NCBI GenBank assembly: GCA_963556255.1
Contig: OY744611.1
Span: forward strand, 8,250,974 to 8,314,973
Reading direction: 5' to 3'
Length of the DNA: 64,000 bases
Source of the DNA: Allolobophora icterica
Taxonomy: Eukaryota > Annelida > Clitellata > Crassiclitellata > Lumbricidae
The translations under genes and the position numbers were made by a program. Under the pieces are notes generated by a model, which saw only the letters and a list, made by a program, of their open reading frames with translations, had not been told where the DNA came from and did no database searches. Every line of letters begins with the position of its first letter. Position 1 is the stretch's first letter. Positions 21,253 through 32,475 of the stretch are shown here, one piece after another.

Positions 21253-22028
21253 ACATATAAGGCCTATGGAGTATTATTGAACAAAATCTGAACTTTGTTA
21301 AAATGGCTTTTTATTACCTCCTCCTCCATCGTAAGAATTTCCATTGTTGTTTCTGAACAATGACAATTTATTGCATCCTTTTTTCACAAAGTATTGTTGT
21401 TAACTCTGAGAAGCGATGTCGTAGATTTTCTAATAGTATTACTTGGATTCTAATTATACAATTACAGTCGAAACATTCAGTTCCATCATGCAGTAGCTAT
21501 TAATATATTAATAAGTTTATTTTTATTTTAGTCATGAAGGAGAGACTTCGAAAAAACAAACAGTCGTCAGATGCATTTAATTCGAATTATATCCCTTATA
21601 TAATTTCCCAGCTCTGTGTGTCCATCGTAAGATAAACTCTTTGTAATATTCTATGCCTGACAGGTCCTTGGCCGCATTTCAGTGCATGACAGACCCTTGG
21701 CCGACGTCCCTAAGGCCAATTGGAGGGAGGGTTACTAGCCGTTGTTCGTCTGTCTATGAATGCGTCTGTCTGTCCATCTCGCCGACTTCCTTAAGACCGA
21801 CGACTACTTTTTAATCGTGAGCGACGTATCAACCCACAATCTCTCATATATGATAGGGAAATGGTCTAGTAGAAGAAATAAAACAATAAAAAAAATGAAG
21901 AAATAAATAACTGAAAACTAAATAAATGTTAGCAGTCAGTTATAACATCAAATTAGTAAATGCATGAAAGGAAATTGTAAACAGTTAACTACTAGTTTGC
22001 AATAAGGATAATTTTGTTTTTATTTTAG
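21253..22028. other. non-coding, possible intron before the NHL exon
   Basis: AT-rich with no gene recognised. It ends in a polypyrimidine tract and an AG acceptor (TTTTTATTTTAG) directly before the NHL-type exon. A similar TTTTTATTTTAG occurs near 21530, but no coding sequence follows it. Confidence 0.4.
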
Positions 22029-23112
22029 TCAGGTGTCCGATTTCCATCAATTTCACTAAGGGAATCGACGTAGGAGAAGATGAAAAAATTCTGGGAATGA
22101 CTAAACTGCGAAATAAAATCTACGTCCTCTGTCGATCAAGTCATGATGATTCAAGTGTAATTCGTGTCTTCGAGGATCGAAATCCATTTCGTTTTCAGAA
22201 GAAAATCAAATTTAAAGACATTAAAGATCCCGTAAACATTGAATCCAGTGAGAAGCAGAATTGTCTCTACATCTGTGACTCAGATGAATATTACTTGTGG
22301 AAGATCACAAGAGGAGCAGATCACCAACACAAAGTGATCAAATGGCTGCAAATTGATAATCAACCATTGAATTTCTCAGTGTCCAGAAATGGTCAGATAT
22401 TAGTGGCTCTTGGTTCAACAGAAGAAGAAGATGATGATAGTGATGATAGTGATGATAGTGATTCACCATCAATTCTGAGGATCTATGGATCCAATGCAGA
22501 ACTTCTTCGATCCATTCAGTTACCAAGAGACATCAAGATTCCGATTCGTGTAGTGGAAACATCCATCGGGAATTTCGTCGTCCTATACGCTTGGGTGGAA
22601 GTGGAGGGAGAGAGTGAGCCAATGGGCCTTGATGAAGATGGACAGACAAAATGGGGTTTGATTGAAGTGACCAGTGATGGACAGAAGGTCATCCGTCGTT
22701 TTAATCCTTCAAATCAAACGCAAAAGCTTTATAATCCTGATAATCTGTCAATCGATTCAGACGACAGAGTGTTTGTGGCTGACAGAGGGAATCGTAGAGT
22801 GATTCTCTTGGATTCTGATCTTAAATGGAATCGAATTCTTTGTTCCACAAAAGCAGAAGAAGAAGAAGTAGAAGAAGAAGAAGAAGAAAGAAAAAAAGAA
22901 GAAGAAGTGGAAGAAGAGGAAGAAGAAGAAGATGAAGATGAAAACGATAGTGATCCTGGTGATTCTGATGCAGACATGGGCCCATTGTGCTATGACGAAG
23001 AGAAAAAACAACTGTTAGTCAGAGGATACTATTATTTGAATTATAGAGAGGAAAGAGACAAAACACAGGACAAAATAGAGGAAATTAATGTTTACAATTT
23101 TAGTCAAAAATA
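22029..23112 (+). CDS. C-terminal NHL/beta-propeller exon of a TRIM-like protein
   Basis: An open frame runs from an acceptor at 22027-22028 to a TAA at 23110-23112. It begins two bases into the exon (RCPISINFTKGIDVGEDEK), so upstream exons are expected but none was found in the preceding 2 kb. The protein is a six-bladed NHL-type propeller: LYICDSDEYYLWKITRG, GNFVVLYAWVEVE, LSIDSDDRVFVADRGNRRVI. An acidic run (Asp-Asp-Ser repeats, about residue 111-124) and a long Glu/Lys run with an Asp/Asn tail (about 254-290) interrupt blades and arise from GAA/GAT microsatellite growth inside the coding sequence. In TRIM-NHL proteins this domain binds RNA or protein partners. The gene at 51-55 kb has the same C-terminal domain. 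Confidence 0.65.
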
Positions 23113-23213
23113 AACTCACTTTCTTCAACTTAACCTGATAAATATCCAATTAATGTTTACAATTTTAGTCAAAAATAAACTCACTTTCTTCAACTTAACC
23201 TGATAAATATCCA
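23084..23213. repeat. 65-bp tandem duplication over a stop codon and polyA signal
   Basis: The 65-bp block starting ATTAATGTTTACAATTTTAG occurs at 23084-23148 and again at 23149-23213. The first copy holds the TAA stop of the NHL exon and an overlapping AATAAA; the second repeats the AATAAA. Confidence 0.9.
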
Positions 23214-23315
23214 TTCTAAGCTATAACGATTTATATCATCAATCTACTAATTTTATTAAAAAAAGTGTAAATATGATAATTATAATTATAATAATAATAG
23301 TAATAATAGTAATAA

Positions 23316-23392
23316 TGTGAACTGAGTTTTGTGTACAGTCTTGCAGTGCAAGATATTGCCATATATATTTAGTGCGTTTACTCTAGTTTCGC

Positions 23393-23427
<35 letters not shown>

Positions 23428-23819
23428 AGATGTATCACGTTTAGTTGTACTGTCTTAGTGAAGCGCGTGGCTGGCTGATCTCGGCAGCGGCCGCGATATA
23501 TGTATATAATAACATTTCGCTTAGGCGCAGAACACAGGTGTCTATGAATGGCGAGAAGATTTATGCTGACTGTAGAAGTCTGAATTTGTGGGTTCTCTGT
23601 AAAAGCGTTGCTGACTAGTTGAAATATTGAATTCAGTTATGTTTGTAAAACAAAGATATTGAAAACTGTGTTGGTGTTCAATGAAGGCTATGCTAAACAG
23701 TAGAGATTAAGCTACTTATACGTAGATTTAGTGTGAATCAGTGAACATTAAATAGGCGTAAGTACGAAGGAGACAAGGAAGTTGTTAGAACTTTTGTCAA
23801 CAGAGGGAAAGGGTTGACA
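23316..23819 (+). mobile_element. solo LTR of gypsy element 2 family
   Basis: 504 bp from TGTGAACTGAGTTTTGTGTA to GGGAAAGGGTTGACA, matching the LTRs at 30920 and 37599 across their length. It is flanked by AATAA on both sides (23311-23315 and 23820-23824) within an (AAT)n tract. An internal (TA)n tract at 23396-23424 is longer than in the other copies. It arose by LTR-LTR recombination after a full insertion. Confidence 0.9.
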
Positions 23820-23953
<134 letters not shown>

Positions 23954-24079
23954 ACGCCGTCGCTTTTCGAGGCACATTTGCACAGTTAATCGTGGACGAG
24001 GACCGCTACACTCTGGATCTTAACGCTTCTAAGACAGTTTAAAAGTGTCTGATGGTTCATTTTAAATAATAAAATTCGT

Positions 24080-24182
<103 letters not shown>

Positions 24183-24345
24183 GCATCGGCAGTTACCAGC
24201 AAATTAGAAGATGGTAATTACAAGGCTGCCATCCGCCTTATCTGCAGCAATGATGAACCAGCTCCAGACACTCCTGAGACGTTGGCAGGACTAAAGGCGA
24301 AGCCCCGTCAGACAGGAGACCAATCTGTCATCCAAAGCTCTCAGA
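24183..24345 (+). pseudogene. LINE ORF2 fragment, upstream of the RT domain
   Basis: The plus strand reads ASAVTSKLEDGNYKAAIRLI then CSNDEPAPDTPETLAGLKA before losing similarity near 24340. This segment sits between endonuclease and reverse transcriptase in several invertebrate LINEs. It is truncated on both sides and begins right at the AAT tract. Confidence 0.5.
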
Positions 24346-24712
24346 TCGGTTTGATCCATTGAGGATTTCAGAGCGATCGATAGTCGAGGTGACACACAGT
24401 CACACACAATACACACTAGTATTAGTAACTTTTGGAATTCTGCAGTAAATAACAACAGCCATTGACCTCCTTTTGAGTATTTTTACAATATTCTGAGTCT
24501 TCTGACTTCTGGTGTTAAAATTGGCATTATATGATAATATCGGAAAAATGCCACGTATTGTAAAACTTCATCGATATTGAGCTACCAGTAAATATTATTA
24601 GAATGCATCGAAATTTTGTGAGCTTTATTTTGTTAACATTAGGAACACATTTGGATGGTGGGACGATGAAAATTACAAATTTTATTTTTGAGTGGCACCC
24701 TAATATATATAT
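24346..24712. other. non-coding spacer
   Basis: No gene or clear repeat. It ends in a short TA-rich stretch that forms the left flank of the gypsy element. Confidence 0.4.
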
Positions 24713-25179
24713 TGTGGCGTATCGCTAAGGTATGAAACTCGCTAATGAAAGGAATGCACGCCCAAGGTTCAAAAGAAATAGAATTTAATATAAATGAACA
24801 TGCGATATAGTTACCAAACGAAGAAATAAGGAAATTCAAACGAACAGAAGGTCAGAGCACCGTTCGTCAGGCATTCAGCAACGGACACTCGACCACCCCG
24901 ATAGACACGGAGTAGAACACATGTGACGACACTCGTCAAAACGTCGACGAAGCAACAATCTTAATCTAGACCACAGTCGGTCAAGCCTAAGAACAAAACT
25001 GAGCTCTACTAACATCAGACCAGCATGTCTGACCAACACAAGACAAAGAGCTCAAGAATCAAGTCAGCAGTCCTATTTATAGAAAAGGCCACTCCTTCTA
25101 TGGCACAAGACTCCCGCTAACCTACGGACTTAGCCTAGCACCTGCATCTACGTAAGAGGTCATGTGCCCACATGCAACA
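24713..25179 (-). repeat. 3' LTR of gypsy element 1
   Basis: 467 bp. In plus orientation it runs from TGTGGCGTATCGCTAAGGTA to CCCACATGCAACA. It has the same length as the other LTR with no difference found by eye. Confidence 0.95.
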
Positions 25180-25413
25180 TACCCCCCCCCCACCTGAACG
25201 AGAGCCAACCACAGGTTGGCGACCAAAAAACACACACTACGGTACACAAAGGAAACGCCTGAAGCCTACCTAGCTTAATTACGTAACAGTCAAAAATGCA
25301 CTATTCATAATGCAAATGTCTAACACACAGAAAAAAACCTCCAGAAAAACACAAACACCTACAAAAGAATAACCCCCAACTCACGAAGACCCCTATGGCG
25401 ACACACTCGGCGG

Positions 25414-28400
25414 TCAACTCAAAATATCCGGCAACAAGTTAAAACGGCCAGGACGATGCTTGATATCCAGAGAGTACTGTTGTAACTCCAGACTCCAGCG
25501 AAGTAACTTCTGATTAGAATTGGCCATTTGGTTAATGAATTGGAGCGGACTGTGATCGGTGTACACCAGCACTGGCGAAGAACCGAAATACACACTGAAG
25601 GCTCGTATGGCCACCACCAAAGCCAATGCCTCCTTCTCGATCGTCGAATATCGCACCTCGTGGACCTTCAATTTGCGACTTAGATACGCCACCGGATGCT
25701 CCAACTCGTCCATGACCTGAAACAAGCAAGCTCCCACACAAAACTGAGACGCATCGACAGCCACACAGAACTGCTTAGTAAAATCAGGAGGTCTCAAGAT
25801 CGGTCTGGACACCAATCTAGACTTCAAATCAATGAAAGCCTTCTCCGCTTCCTCATTCCATTGAAATTTCTGCCCTTTTGTTAACATTCCCGTTAAAGCC
25901 AACGTTAATTCAGAAAAATGTGGAATGTATCGTCTATAGTAACTAGCCAATCCCAAGAAAGACTGTACTTGTTTCTTAGTGACAGGCTGCGGAAAATTCA
26001 GCAATACCTCCACCTTCTGGGTTTTAGGTTGTATGGCATTCAACCCAATATGATGCCCCAAGAAATCTATTTCAGCATTCGCAAAAACACATTTTCGCAA
26101 GTTCAACGTTAGATTAGCATCAGACACCCTTTGCAACACCTGCTGCAGATGATACATATGATCCGACCAACAGACACTGAAAATTATGACATCGTCCAAG
26201 TATGCATCACAAAATTTATGTAAATTCTGCAACACCTTCGTAATCAGCCTAGAAAACGTTGCAGGCGCATTGCGGAGCCCGAAAGCCATGTATTTCCATT
26301 GGTAATGGCCAGTCGGTGTTACAAAACCAGTCAATGGAATCGATTCCTGAGAAATCGGGGTTTGCCAGTACCCTTTTGTCATGTCCAGCTTAGTCATAAA
26401 CTTTGCTGTTCCAAGTCTATCAATTAAAGCCTCTACGCGTGGCATGGGAAAAGGATCTGGAACAGTTAAAGCATTTAATTTCCGAAAATCAGTGCATAAT
26501 CGACCTGACCCATCCGGTTTCGGCACAACCAGAATAGGTGCAGCCCACGGACTCTCCGATTCCTCAATGATCCCCCTATGAAGAAGATCTTCAATCTCCA
26601 ACTCGACCTTAGCCAACCGTTCAGGATGCATCCGATACGGCGACTGTCGTACTGGTCGAGCTCCCGGAATCAACTCAATTTTATGAGCGATCACTGTAGT
26701 TTTCCCCGGCACCTCACTAAAAACATGCTTGAATGAACACAAAACAGACTTCAATTCATTATTCTGTACGAGAGTCAAGTTATCCGAAGATTCGAAATCA
26801 ACCACGGAGCTTTTATGCACCTCATTCATCTGCCCAGTTACATCCAACACTTCAGAATTCTCAGTGTTACTCATAGTCAAAAGTAAACAATCAACATTCC
26901 GTTCCACATACTTTCGCATCAAATTAACATGCACCACCCTCTTAGTTTTCCTCCTATCCGGAGTACCAACCACATAGTCCACAGGACCCAACTTTTGAAG
27001 CACGACATATGGTCCACAGTACTTGGCCTGCAATGGTTTACCAATAAGTGGTAACAATAGCAAAACCAAGTCACCTTCCTCAAACATAACCACCTTCGCA
27101 TGTTTATCATACCACTCCTTTGATTTAGAGCGTGCCACTAGAGCATTAGCATTCGCCAAATCCATTGATACACGAATCTTCTCCCTCAATTGCAACACAA
27201 AATCAATCAAATTAGTTCCAGATATTTCTTTCAAGACATCCTCATTCAACCAAGAATCTTTCATAAGTTGCAACATCCCTTTCACATTTCTGCCAAACAC
27301 CAAATCAAAAGCAGAAAAACCCAGTCCTTGAACAGGCACTTCCCTATAGGCGAACAACACCCAAGGTAACAGATCATCCCAATCACCAGGAAAAGAATCA
27401 ACTAAAGCCTTCAGCATATCTTTCAGAGTTCTGTGAAATTTTTCACAACATCCGTTCGTTTGTGGATGATACGGACTAGTTTTCATTTGTACCACTCCAC
27501 ATACATGCAAGAACTCACGCATCAGCATACTCATGAAATCAGATCCACAATCAGACAACAACTCAACCGGAAAACCAAATGTTGTAAACACACTAATCAA
27601 GCATTTAGCAACATCACTCGCAGTATGGTTCCTTAACGGAAATGCAAATGGAAAATGCGTAGCCAAATCAATAACTGTCAGAATAAATCTATTTCTAGAC
27701 TTATCACACACACTAAGCGGACCCACGACGTCCATTGCTAATCTTTGAAATGGTTCAGCTATCACTGGTAAATTAATTAAAGGTGCTCGCATTTGTATAG
27801 CACCCTTACCCAGCCTCTGACACATATCACAAGACCGACAATACTCACGAACAGACTTATGAATGCCCGGCCACCAAAAGTGTCTAGCCAGTCTATCGAA
27901 CGTCTTCTGTGTTCCCAAATGTCCAGCTGCAGGAATATCATGTGCAACTTTTAGCAGTTGTAGTCTTAACTGGCTAGGTACAACTATTTGTGTAATGCCC
28001 AACCCTTGAGGCGTCAGTCGGTCACACCACCGACGAACCAGTATACCATTGGAGACTTCATACTCACTCCTCGCCTTAGCGCCCATCCCTGTTTTCTCGG
28101 CAAGAACAAACAAATTTGACAGCGATTTATCTGTTCGCTGTAACTGCATTAACTCTACTTTCGACACAACATTCGAAACTTCATTCATCACAACAGAATC
28201 ATTTTCAAACAATTTAACCAAAGGTGAATCTTGGTCCACTTCATTAACATGAACCTCATCCTCAGTTAACTCGGCTTCATTCTGAATATCCACAGTTTCT
28301 GTCTCCACAGCCGATGTACACGCGTCCTCATTCAAGCGTGACTGAGCTCGCGTGACAACTCCCACATCGACATACGTTCCCTGTACATCAACATCATTAC

Positions 28401-30318
28401 CGACCAAGATTGTAACACCCTGAGGTAAAGAATCAATAAGGCCTGCCAAAATATTTCCCTTCGCAAATAAACTATCCACCCGAATTTCGACTAACGGTAA
28501 TTCAAGGGTCTGCCCCGTAATTCCTCTGATTAAACGTACCTCACCGGTCTGCAGATATTCAGAACTATCCACACATTCACGACTCACAAGAGTCTGAAGT
28601 GACCCAGAATCACGTAAGAACATTACATTACGTTGACTATCAACATTTGTGTACAACACACCTTGAACACAAAACGGCTGATATCGCATGTCCACAGTGG
28701 CTGGGGTACAACTCAAATATTGAGTCGGAACAGGACCCAATAACCCTACCGTATTCGGACTATTCCTCTCAAATTCTGCATTTTCCTTAGCGGGTTTCAC
28801 TGGTAATTTGCCACAAGCCGCCTGAAAATGACCTTTGTCCCCGCACTGCCAACAACCATCCTGGAACGGTTTCCCATAAGTTGTACGCCCGGGAGAAAAT
28901 GACTTCCATACCTGCTTATTCTTGTCACTTGGAAATTGTGCACTCCTTCCCCAACCAGTCACATTCCTTTTGGGACTAGTAGGTAACTCCACATTAGACT
29001 GATTATACAAAACAGCATATTCGTCCGCCATTTTCGCTGCACTAGCAAGCGTTTTTGGCTTTTTATCCACAAGCCATTTGTGTATCTCATTTGGCAAGTA
29101 CCTAACAAATTGTTCTAATTTAAACACTTCCCATGTGCACTTAATGTCCGCTACTGCGTCCTCACCCTCCAACCATCTTTGAAACGGAATTTGGAGTCGA
29201 AAAGCGAAATTAGAATACGTCTCGAATTTCTCCTTTTGCATGTTACGAAAACGTTGCCGGTAATATTCCGGTACGCGTTCGTAAGCCGTCAGCAAAGCTT
29301 GTTTAACTGTTGCATATTCCCCACATGCTTCCAAGTCCAATTCCGAAAATACTTTCTGCGCTTTACCCGTTAACTGCGGATGTAAGACAGCGGACCATTT
29401 ATCACGCGGAACATTATGTAAGGTCATCGCTTTCTCGAAGGATAGCAAATATTGTTCAATGTCTGCACCCTCAAACTTGGGTACCAATTTAATTGCTGCT
29501 GTCAGCTTGTACGTCTCACCACCACGTGCAGGCCTATCCTCTAATACACCTCTTTCTAAGCGTCTGAGATTCAACTCATGTTGGCGCTGTTTCTCCTCTG
29601 CGTCTAATTTCCTCTGCTCGGCTTGTGCTTCCATTTGTGCTGCCATTTTACGCTCCTCCATATGAGCTACAAGTTTACGCTCCTCTATTTGTGCCTCTAC
29701 TTTCCTCGCTTCCACTTGCGCCTCTACTTTCTTAGCTTCTGCCAACGCTTCAACTTTTCTAGCTTCTGCTTCTATTTCTAAACGTTCTTTCCGCTCCTGC
29801 GCTTCTACTCTGTCTTTCCGCTCCAGTGCTTCTGCTTCTGCTTGTAATTCTAAACGTTCTTTCCGCTCCTGTGCTTCTACTCTTTCTTTCCGCTCTTCTG
29901 CTTCTACTCTTTCTTTCCGCTCCTGTGCTTCTACTCTTTCTTTCCGCTCCTGTGCTTCTACTCTTTCTTTCCGCTCCTGTGCTTCTACTTCTAATTTTCG
30001 AGCTTCTCTTCGTTCCTCCGCCTGTAGTTTAAGCTTTGCTAGCTCAAATACTCGTTCCTTTTCTCTTTCTTCCGTGAGCTCGGCAGCTTTCCCTTTAATT
30101 TCCAACTCCGGAACTGGCGACACAACTGCTGTCCCAGGCATTAACAACTTTGCTAATGCCAACTGCAATTGCGACTTAGTCACACCCTTAGTCTCATGTC
30201 CTAAACGCTCCATTTCCTGTCTCAATTCGTCAACTGACATTTCAAAAATATCGTCAAAAATTATCGCCTTCCCTGCGGGCGGAGACTCCATTTTCACCCG
30301 AAATGCAACACTACGCAC
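25414..30318 (-). CDS. Gag-Pol polyprotein of gypsy element 1 (Gag-PR-INT-RT-RH)
   Basis: A single 1634-residue ORF, with a second possible start at residue 10 (MESPPAG). In order: a SAP-like segment (about 27-60, SVDELRQEMERLGHE); a Glu/Arg-rich coiled coil with tandem ERKERVEAQ units (about 95-255); a Gag capsid-like region (270-440); a CCHC knuckle (489-502, CWQCGDKGHFQAAC); protease with a DSG active site (570-572) and ILVGND; integrase zinc motif HHCC (793-833) and core D863, D923, E959 with 35 residues between the last two; an integrase C-terminal segment (1090-1137); reverse transcriptase (1215-1400) with YLDD at 1373-1376; RNase H (1517-1625) with D1522 and YTDHSPL. All catalytic landmarks are present. 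Integrase precedes reverse transcriptase, the copia-like order of the Gmr1 group. Confidence 0.93.
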   Translation of the reverse strand: MRSVAFRVKMESPPAGKAIIFDDIFEMSVDELRQEMERLGHETKGVTKSQLQLALAKLLMPGTAVVSPVPELEIKGKAAELTEEREKERVFELAKLKLQAEERREARKLEVEAQERKERVEAQERKERVEAQERKERVEAEERKERVEAQERKERLELQAEAEALERKDRVEAQERKERLEIEAEARKVEALAEAKKVEAQVEARKVEAQIEERKLVAHMEERKMAAQMEAQAEQRKLDAEEKQRQHELNLRRLERGVLEDRPARGGETYKLTAAIKLVPKFEGADIEQYLLSFEKAMTLHNVPRDKWSAVLHPQLTGKAQKVFSELDLEACGEYATVKQALLTAYERVPEYYRQRFRNMQKEKFETYSNFAFRLQIPFQRWLEGEDAVADIKCTWEVFKLEQFVRYLPNEIHKWLVDKKPKTLASAAKMADEYAVLYNQSNVELPTSPKRNVTGWGRSAQFPSDKNKQVWKSFSPGRTTYGKPFQDGCWQCGDKGHFQAACGKLPVKPAKENAEFERNSPNTVGLLGPVPTQYLSCTPATVDMRYQPFCVQGVLYTNVDSQRNVMFLRDSGSLQTLVSRECVDSSEYLQTGEVRLIRGITGQTLELPLVEIRVDSLFAKGNILAGLIDSLPQGVTILVGNDVDVQGTYVDVGVVTRAQSRLNEDACTSAVETETVDIQNEAELTEDEVHVNEVDQDSPLVKLFENDSVVMNEVSNVVSKVELMQLQRTDKSLSNLFVLAEKTGMGAKARSEYEVSNGILVRRWCDRLTPQGLGITQIVVPSQLRLQLLKVAHDIPAAGHLGTQKTFDRLARHFWWPGIHKSVREYCRSCDMCQRLGKGAIQMRAPLINLPVIAEPFQRLAMDVVGPLSVCDKSRNRFILTVIDLATHFPFAFPLRNHTASDVAKCLISVFTTFGFPVELLSDCGSDFMSMLMREFLHVCGVVQMKTSPYHPQTNGCCEKFHRTLKDMLKALVDSFPGDWDDLLPWVLFAYREVPVQGLGFSAFDLVFGRNVKGMLQLMKDSWLNEDVLKEISGTNLIDFVLQLREKIRVSMDLANANALVARSKSKEWYDKHAKVVMFEEGDLVLLLLPLIGKPLQAKYCGPYVVLQKLGPVDYVVGTPDRRKTKRVVHVNLMRKYVERNVDCLLLTMSNTENSEVLDVTGQMNEVHKSSVVDFESSDNLTLVQNNELKSVLCSFKHVFSEVPGKTTVIAHKIELIPGARPVRQSPYRMHPERLAKVELEIEDLLHRGIIEESESPWAAPILVVPKPDGSGRLCTDFRKLNALTVPDPFPMPRVEALIDRLGTAKFMTKLDMTKGYWQTPISQESIPLTGFVTPTGHYQWKYMAFGLRNAPATFSRLITKVLQNLHKFCDAYLDDVIIFSVCWSDHMYHLQQVLQRVSDANLTLNLRKCVFANAEIDFLGHHIGLNAIQPKTQKVEVLLNFPQPVTKKQVQSFLGLASYYRRYIPHFSELTLALTGMLTKGQKFQWNEEAEKAFIDLKSRLVSRPILRPPDFTKQFCVAVDASQFCVGACLFQVMDELEHPVAYLSRKLKVHEVRYSTIEKEALALVVAIRAFSVYFGSSPVLVYTDHSPLQFINQMANSNQKLLRWSLELQQYSLDIKHRPGRFNLLPDILS

Positions 30319-30400
30319 CCCGAAATTTTGCGAACAACTACAGTATCAAAACTTTCCAACTACTGCCAATAATTAACGAAAACCCTATTTAGAATTTACG

Positions 30401-30417
30401 ACCGGCTCGAGCCCCCA
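30401..30417 (-). promoter_or_regulatory. primer-binding site of gypsy element 1
   Basis: TGGGGGCTCGAGCCGGT on the minus strand, three bases inside the 5' LTR. The first ten bases match the tRNA-Pro primer site known from murine leukaemia virus. The later bases differ, so the exact tRNA is uncertain. Confidence 0.65.
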
Positions 30418-30420
30418 TTT

Positions 30421-30882
30421 TGTGGCGTATCGCTAAGGTATGAAACTCGCTAATGAAAGGAATGCACGCCCAAGGTTCAAAAGAAATAGAATTTAATATA
30501 AATGAACATGCGATATAGTTACCAAACGAAGAAATAAGGAAATTCAAACGAACAGAAGGTCAGAGCACCGTTCGTCAGGCATTCAGCAACGGACACTCGA
30601 CCACCCCGATAGACACGGAGTAGAACACATGTGACGACACTCGTCAAAACGTCGACGAAGCAACAATCTTAATCTAGACCACAGTCGGTCAAGCCTAAGA
30701 ACAAAACTGAGCTCTACTAACATCAGACCAGCATGTCTGACCAACACAAGACAAAGAGCTCAAGAATCAAGTCAGCAGTCCTATTTATAGAAAAGGCCAC
30801 TCCTTCTATGGCACAAGACTCCCGCTAACCTACGGACTTAGCCTAGCACCTGCATCTACGTAAGAGGTCATGTGCCCACATG

Positions 30883-30887
<5 letters not shown>
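30421..30887 (-). repeat. 5' LTR of gypsy element 1
   Basis: 467 bp, the upstream LTR for the minus-strand polyprotein. It would hold the promoter. The transcription start could not be fixed. Confidence 0.95.

Positions 30888-30919
<32 letters not shown>
30888..30919. repeat. (TA)n tract shared by two LTR elements
   Basis: About 32 bases of TA units form the whole gap between gypsy elements 1 and 2. The TA tract continues beyond the far end of element 2 (38103 onward). Confidence 0.9.
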
Positions 30920-30922
<3 letters not shown>

Positions 30923-31398
30923 GAACTTAGTTTTGTGTACAGTCTTGCAGTGCGAGATATTGCCGTATATATTTAGTACGTTTACTTTAGTTTCGCGTGT
31001 ATATGTATATATGATAGATGTATCACGTTTAGTTGTACTGTTTTAGCGAAGCGCCTGGCTGGCTGATCTCGGCAGCCGCGCGCTATATGTATATAATTAG
31101 ATTTCGTTGAGGCGCAGAAGACAGGTGCCTAAGACGGGCGCGAAGATATTATGCTGACTGTAGAAGTTTGAATTCGTGTGTTCTCTGTAGAAGTGTTGCT
31201 GACTAATTGTAATTGAATTCAGTTCTGTTTCTTTTATATTGGTGAAGAAAAGATATTAAAAACTGTGTTGGTGATTGATGCAGGCTAGGCTACACAGTAG
31301 AAATTAAGTTACTTATACGTAGATTTAGTGTCAAACAGTGAACATTAAATAGGAGTAAGAACACAAGGAAGTAATCAACGGAAGGGAAAGGGTTGACA
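30920..31398 (+). repeat. 5' LTR of gypsy element 2
   Basis: 479 bp, begins TGTGAACTTAGTTTTGTGTA and ends GGGTTGACA. It matches the solo LTR at 23316 and the 3' LTR with scattered changes and short indels. Confidence 0.9.
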
Positions 31399-31703
31399 TT
31401 ATTGGTGGCAGCGACGGTGGAATAAATACTCACGGTGGATAAGAACTCACGGTGAATAGAAAAATTCACGTTATCGCCGAACGAGGTGCTGGAAGAATCT
31501 ACGACGGTATTAGAAGAATTTACGCGTTGTTGCTGTGTGACGAGTCTACGATGTCAACGACGGTGGAACACGAGAAAACGGTATAAAAATTTCGTTGTTT
31601 TCCACGAACAAATACAAAAGAAATCCCGTTTGTTTATCGATTCACGCACCAAGAAAAACCGTGACTTCTTTGAAAAGAGAAATCACCAAAGTAAACAAGT
31701 AAG

Positions 31704-32475
31704 ATGGAGAAACTAAGTGCTGAAAGACAAGCAGATATTAAGAAGATGTCTACGGAAAGGCTAAAACAGCGTTTGATGAAAGCCGGTTTTAAAGAAGAAC
31801 AATTAGAAGGTATGTCACGTGGTGACATGATGCAAGAACTCGCCGAAGTGTGGGTGAAAGAAGAAGTCGAAGAAGAAGGTGCAGTTGGCGGTGCCGTAGA
31901 AAAGGCTATTGAAAAACCTACTGTGCCTATGTCTATGGAGATGTTGATGCAGTGGATGATGATGACGAGGCAGGAAGAGAAAGAAAGAGAGGAGAGACGA
32001 AGACAAGAAGAGAGAGCTGAGACAGGAAGAATTACGTCTTCAGAGAGAGAAAGAAGAGAAAGCAGAACGTCTGCAGAGAGAGAAAGAAGAGAAAGCGGAA
32101 CTTGCAAGGCAAGAAGAATTGCGCTTGCAGAGAGAGAAAGAAGAGAAAGCGGAACTTGCAAGGCAAGAAGAATTGCGCTTGCAGAGAGAGAAAGAAGAGA
32201 AAGCGGAACTTGCAAGGCAAGAAGAATTGCGTCTTCAGAGAGAGAAAGAAGATAAAGCAGAACACATGCGTAAGGCAGAACTTGAGTTGCAAAAGCATAA
32301 GTTTGAGATTCAGTTAGAACAGTTGAAGAGAGATAGGGAAGATGCTGAAAGAAGAAGACTGGAGCAGATGATTGAATTTGAAAAAGCTGGAAAAAGTACC
32401 ACAGATGAAGGTCAAAACGATACAAGGAGATGTGAGTGTACGAGCAAATGTAATGACGAGAGCGCAGAGTCGTAA
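31704..32475 (+). pseudogene. Gag N-terminus of gypsy element 2
   Basis: The first frame starts MEKLSAERQADIKKMSTERL, a SAP-like segment (RLMKAGFKEEQLEGMSRGDM), followed by an acidic part and a methionine-rich stretch. A frameshift near 32030-32110 moves to a coiled coil made of tandem 18-residue units (LQREKEEKAELARQEELR). The gag capsid, zinc knuckle and protease that should follow are missing: after EFEKAGK the sequence jumps to the linker seen after a protease (VRANVMTRAQSRKQ), so a deletion removed them. Same architecture as element 1, different sequence. Confidence 0.65.

Larger units (their letters stand above)
24713..30887 (-). mobile_element. gypsy element 1: complete Ty3/gypsy element with INT before RT
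   Basis: 6175 bp with two 467-bp LTRs that I could not tell apart by eye, a single long ORF, a primer-binding site and a polypurine tract. On the minus strand the LTR starts TGTTGCATGTGG and ends ACGCCACA. Three bases inside the 5' LTR (30401-30417) lies TGGGGGCTCGAGCCGGT, whose first ten bases equal the classic tRNA-Pro primer site. Next to the 3' LTR (25180-25195) is a G-rich polypurine run. Flanking ATAT (24709-24712 and 30888-30891) fits a 4-bp target duplication but lies in a (TA)n tract and so is not decisive. Matching LTRs and an open ORF indicate very recent insertion. Confidence 0.92.
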
